Positions 30,903-33,015 of a stretch of 33,015 bases of DNA are shown one piece after another. Position 1 is the first letter of the stretch, and each line of letters opens with the position of its first letter. The translations under genes and the position numbers were made by a program. The stretch comes from Chara braunii (lineage: Eukaryota > Streptophyta > Charophyceae > Charales > Characeae). The notes below the pieces were generated by a model. It had not been told where the DNA came from, did no database searches, and saw only the letters and a program-made list of their open reading frames with translations. Location: positions 1,315,206 through 1,348,220 of the forward strand of contig BFEA01000400.1 of assembly GCA_003427395.1 (NCBI GenBank). The letters run 5' to 3'.

Positions 30903-31677
30903 CAGGGTTACCTGACCGAACGTTCGGAGGCCCCCGGGCTGGCCCCCTAACGTTCGGGCGTTCGGGGTCCCGTTCGGGGGCCAAACACCTCCAGGTCCGG
31001 CCCCCGCCAAAAACAAAATTGGGGCCTAAAAATACATTTTTTGAGTTCTCTATGATGTAATCTACACGACTATAAATTTTGGAGCCATTCTGCTGAGCCA
31101 AAAAAACATTAACAATCCTCAAAGATGGGGGTGTCAAAACGTGCTCGCCCACACACTGATTTGTTTTTTTTCACTTTTAACTATTTGTTTTCACTTTATT
31201 TTGGGGCCTAAAAAAATTTATTATTTTTTAAAAATGTTTTAATGAGTTATTGATTATGTAAACTACATATCTGTAAATTTTCAGGGCATTTGTCAATGCC
31301 AAAAAATAATTAAAAATCAGCAAAGATGGCGGTGTCGAAAAGGTGCTGGCACACTCACTCATTTTAATTCTCTTTTGATTTTTTCTTATTTTTATCATAG
31401 TGTTTATTTTCTGTATTTGATTTTTAATTCAAATTTGGTAAAGAATTTGGATGCAGTGCCCAGGCAAATGTTGTTTAGTTTATTGTTTTCCATAACAGAG
31501 TTTTTTTCGGAATTTTTGAAAACGTTTTTTTTTTTTGTTTTTTTTTGTTTTTTGTTTTTTTTGTTTTGTTTTAAGCTCCGCGTTCAGCCCGAACGACCGA
31601 ACGCCTTCCGAAGGGGTCCCGTACGTTTGGGTGTTCGGGTTCGGGCGTTCGGCCCGTCCCGAACGCGGGTAACCCTG
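30903..31677. mobile_element. (TA)n-seated terminal-inverted-repeat element, copy 2 (775 bp)
   Basis: Perfect 10-bp terminal inverted repeats: CAGGGTTACC at 30903-30912 and GGTAACCCTG at 31668-31677, with (TA)n outside each. The left subterminal part contains the 12-bp palindrome CCGAACGTTCGG and several GTTCGGG motifs; the right has CCGAACG, GTTCGGG and CCCGAACG. The interior has two direct repeats of about 201 bp, marked by AATCxxCAAAGATGG at 31114 and 31315, then a poly(T)-rich stretch. The minus-strand and plus-strand frames through it are not genes. Confidence 0.82.
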
Positions 31678-31692
31678 TATATATATATATAT
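31678..31692. repeat. (TA)7 microsatellite
   Basis: Directly borders the right end of element copy 2. Confidence 0.95.
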
Positions 31693-32073
31693 CAAGCCCA
31701 GGGTGTTGTAGAGGCCAAGGACCAGACCTGCGGTGATTCTGGTAGCGGCAGCCAATGGTTGTCCTGACAGGATAGGCCACCTACCCTACCCATCCCCAGT
31801 TAATACTCCTAGCGCACCCCCTGTCCCTACTACCCTACCTCAGTGTGACCAGCATCAGGACCATCACCCTACCAGTATCGAGGCAACTTGGACCAGACAG
31901 CACCAAGGCTGGGCCAACCTGCCAGCCCTGATGGAAGCGGAAGCGGACGAACCTTGCCGTACGGGAACTTTGGACGCCAGGCTCATATAAACTCTTACAG
32001 GCCCAATTCAGAGAGTCTACCCAGCAGGATTACCTAAGCAAAGCAGGCCTACATCGCAACGGTTTTGTAAAAC
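31693..32073 (+). other. Unassigned; short proline-rich open frame
   Basis: An open frame at 31733-31990 is rich in Pro, Thr and His (for example HLPYPSPVNTPSAPPVPTT) without a recognised domain. It may be a gag-like fragment or chance. Confidence 0.3.
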
Positions 32074-32280
32074 TGGGAAAAAAGAGCGCTGCAGAAATAC
32101 ACAGAGTATTAGAGGTCGCGATAGATTAGGGAAAAGAGTGCTGCAGAAAGAGTGTTCCCCCGTAATATACACAGAGTACTTAGAGGTCACGATAGATTAG
32201 GGAAAAAAGAGTGTTCCCCCGTAATATACACAGAGTACTTAGAGGTCGCTATAGAATAGGGAAAAAAGAGTGCTGCACAA
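32074..32280 (+). repeat. Tandem repeat, 54-71-bp units
   Basis: Units beginning GGGAAAA(AA)GAG recur near 32075, 32129, 32200 and 32260. They share TACACAGAGTA, TTAGAGGTC and CGATAGATTAGGG. Unit length varies because AGTGTTCCCCCGTAATA is present only in the middle units. Confidence 0.9.
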
Positions 32281-32403
32281 AAGTGGGCTTCGATTATAGG
32301 CAATCCTGGACCAGAAAAGTTTGTTAGGTGTGGCGCCCTTTGAAGGGTGAAGAGGTTCGGTCTCATCCTATGGTGACATAAGTCTGATACTAATTTTCGT
32401 TGT

Positions 32404-32510
32404 TCATATGGGACACTGGACCTGTTTTCCAGCAGGTGCAGCTCCCCACCAATAGACGGAGTGGTTTCTTAAAGAAGAAAAAAAGAAAAAAAAGGAAGGA
32501 AAAGGGGAAA
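32404..32510 (+). mobile_element. Retroposon 3' end with A/G-rich tail
   Basis: GGGACACTGGACCTGTTTTC, CAGCAGGTG, GCTCCCCACCAATAGACGGA and an A-rich tail. First and second hairpins are kept; the third is absent. Confidence 0.8.
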
Positions 32511-32652
32511 CTACGCGGGAGTCACAAACATGAGTTATAATTGCAAGATGGGCCAAGATACGGTTTCAAATTGCAGTTCGGGCAATGTATACAACTCAGC
32601 TTCGTGGCCAGGTGGCTGGTACAGTGCCTGAAGTGCAATTGCAAACTGTTTC

Positions 32653-32893
32653 TTGCCCCATACTGCAATCATAACTCGTTTTTGTGATATTGAAAACAAA
32701 AAAATGAATTGGCATCACCTCACAAGGGAGAGACTATCCGACAAGGACAAAGCCCAAGCCAGACGAATTGCCAGAAATCATGAAAGAATTTTGGTATCAG
32801 AGGGTTGGCAATGGTTGCCTTCTGTTCTCTCCTCGAGCAGAAAAAATCCCTTGGATGGAAAGTACATTCTGGATCATTGTATCATAATCACAA
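32653..32893 (+). pseudogene. Possible LINE ORF2 C-terminus
   Basis: The open frame has LTRERLSDKDKAQARRIARN and HERILVSEGWQWLP, a basic end resembling the final part of some plant-type LINE ORF2 proteins, and lies directly upstream of a retroposon tail in the same orientation. The frame runs on into the tail without a stop, so its true end is unclear. The ATG at 32653 is not a credible start. Identification is tentative. Confidence 0.35.
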
Positions 32894-33015
32894 GGGACGC
32901 TGGACCCATTTTCCAGCAGGTGATGCTCCCCACCAATAGATGGAGCCTATCCGCTGGTGCTAGCAGTGTCTGCTCTTACCAGCACTGCTAGCACTGGAGG
33001 GACAGTTAAAAAAAA
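32894..33015 (+). mobile_element. Retroposon/LINE 3' end with poly(A), at window edge
   Basis: Three hairpins: CTGGA (32900-32904)/TCCAG (32912-32916); GCTCC (32925-32929)/GGAGC (32942-32946); and a perfect 12-bp stem GTGCTAGCAGTG (32957-32968)/CACTGCTAGCAC (32983-32994) around the loop TCTGCTCTTACCAG. Eight A close the window, so the poly(A) continues outside. Confidence 0.88.

Noticed and set aside
30641-31060. 139-residue plus-strand open frame
   Set aside because: It runs through the end of element copy 1, two TA runs, the hammerhead-like core and the start of copy 2; no protein signal.
32074-32280. CRISPR-like array
   Set aside because: Adjacent units without unique spacers, eukaryotic context and no cas genes.

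Overview
This is a repeat-dominated, gene-poor stretch of a large eukaryotic nuclear genome in draft-assembly state. I find no intact host gene, rRNA, tRNA or CRISPR array. The window holds a decayed Ty3/Gypsy LTR retrotransposon, LINE-type non-LTR retrotransposon remains on both strands, a family of short poly(A)-tailed retroposon 3' ends, foldback and terminal-inverted-repeat DNA elements, long (TA)n runs and several degenerate tandem repeats. From memory and without any search, the style of the gag zinc knuckle and pol domains resembles retroelement proteins of large-genome charophyte algae such as Chara. That taxonomic guess is weak; a plant or fungal host is not excluded.

Layout. 1-4779: gag, protease, reverse transcriptase, RNase H and integrase of a Ty3/Gypsy element, open at the left window edge and broken by seven in-frame stops and about four frame changes; 4780 to about 5400 is probably its 3' noncoding end or LTR. 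5990-6500: degenerate 30-bp tandem repeat. 7523-7938: two copies of a 208-bp unit. 8220-8480: degenerate 57-74-bp repeats. 8480-12740: no recognisable gene, with two N bases and a possible promoter near 10244. 12744-14640 and 19794-21720: two direct copies of a composite repeat with a conserved GC-rich hairpin, a T-rich intron-like middle and a conserved GGTTGGAG block; a third copy of the last block lies at 14850-15060. 15170-15905 and 23960-24290: another repeat family in opposite orientations. 19260-19793: small DNA element with a 9-bp target duplication, inserted into the second composite copy.

22305-23353 (minus) and 24800-26000 (plus) are decayed C-terminal parts of two related LINE ORFs. 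At 24544-24580 lies a Nextera mate-pair junction adapter next to an exact 119-bp duplication, so the assembly is chimeric there. 27430-28815: AT-rich foldback element. 28965-29141: 177-bp minus-strand retroposon with a 12-bp target duplication. 29913-31692: four (TA)n runs flank two related elements of 764 and 775 bp, and a 120-bp spacer between them carries a hammerhead-ribozyme-like core. 32074-33015: tandem repeats and two more retroposon tails, the last reaching the window edge.

The parts do not form a host pathway. They record layered transposition. The most interesting signals are the paired (TA)n-seated elements with the hammerhead-like core between them, and the retroposon 3' end, whose stem-loops show compensatory base changes between copies.
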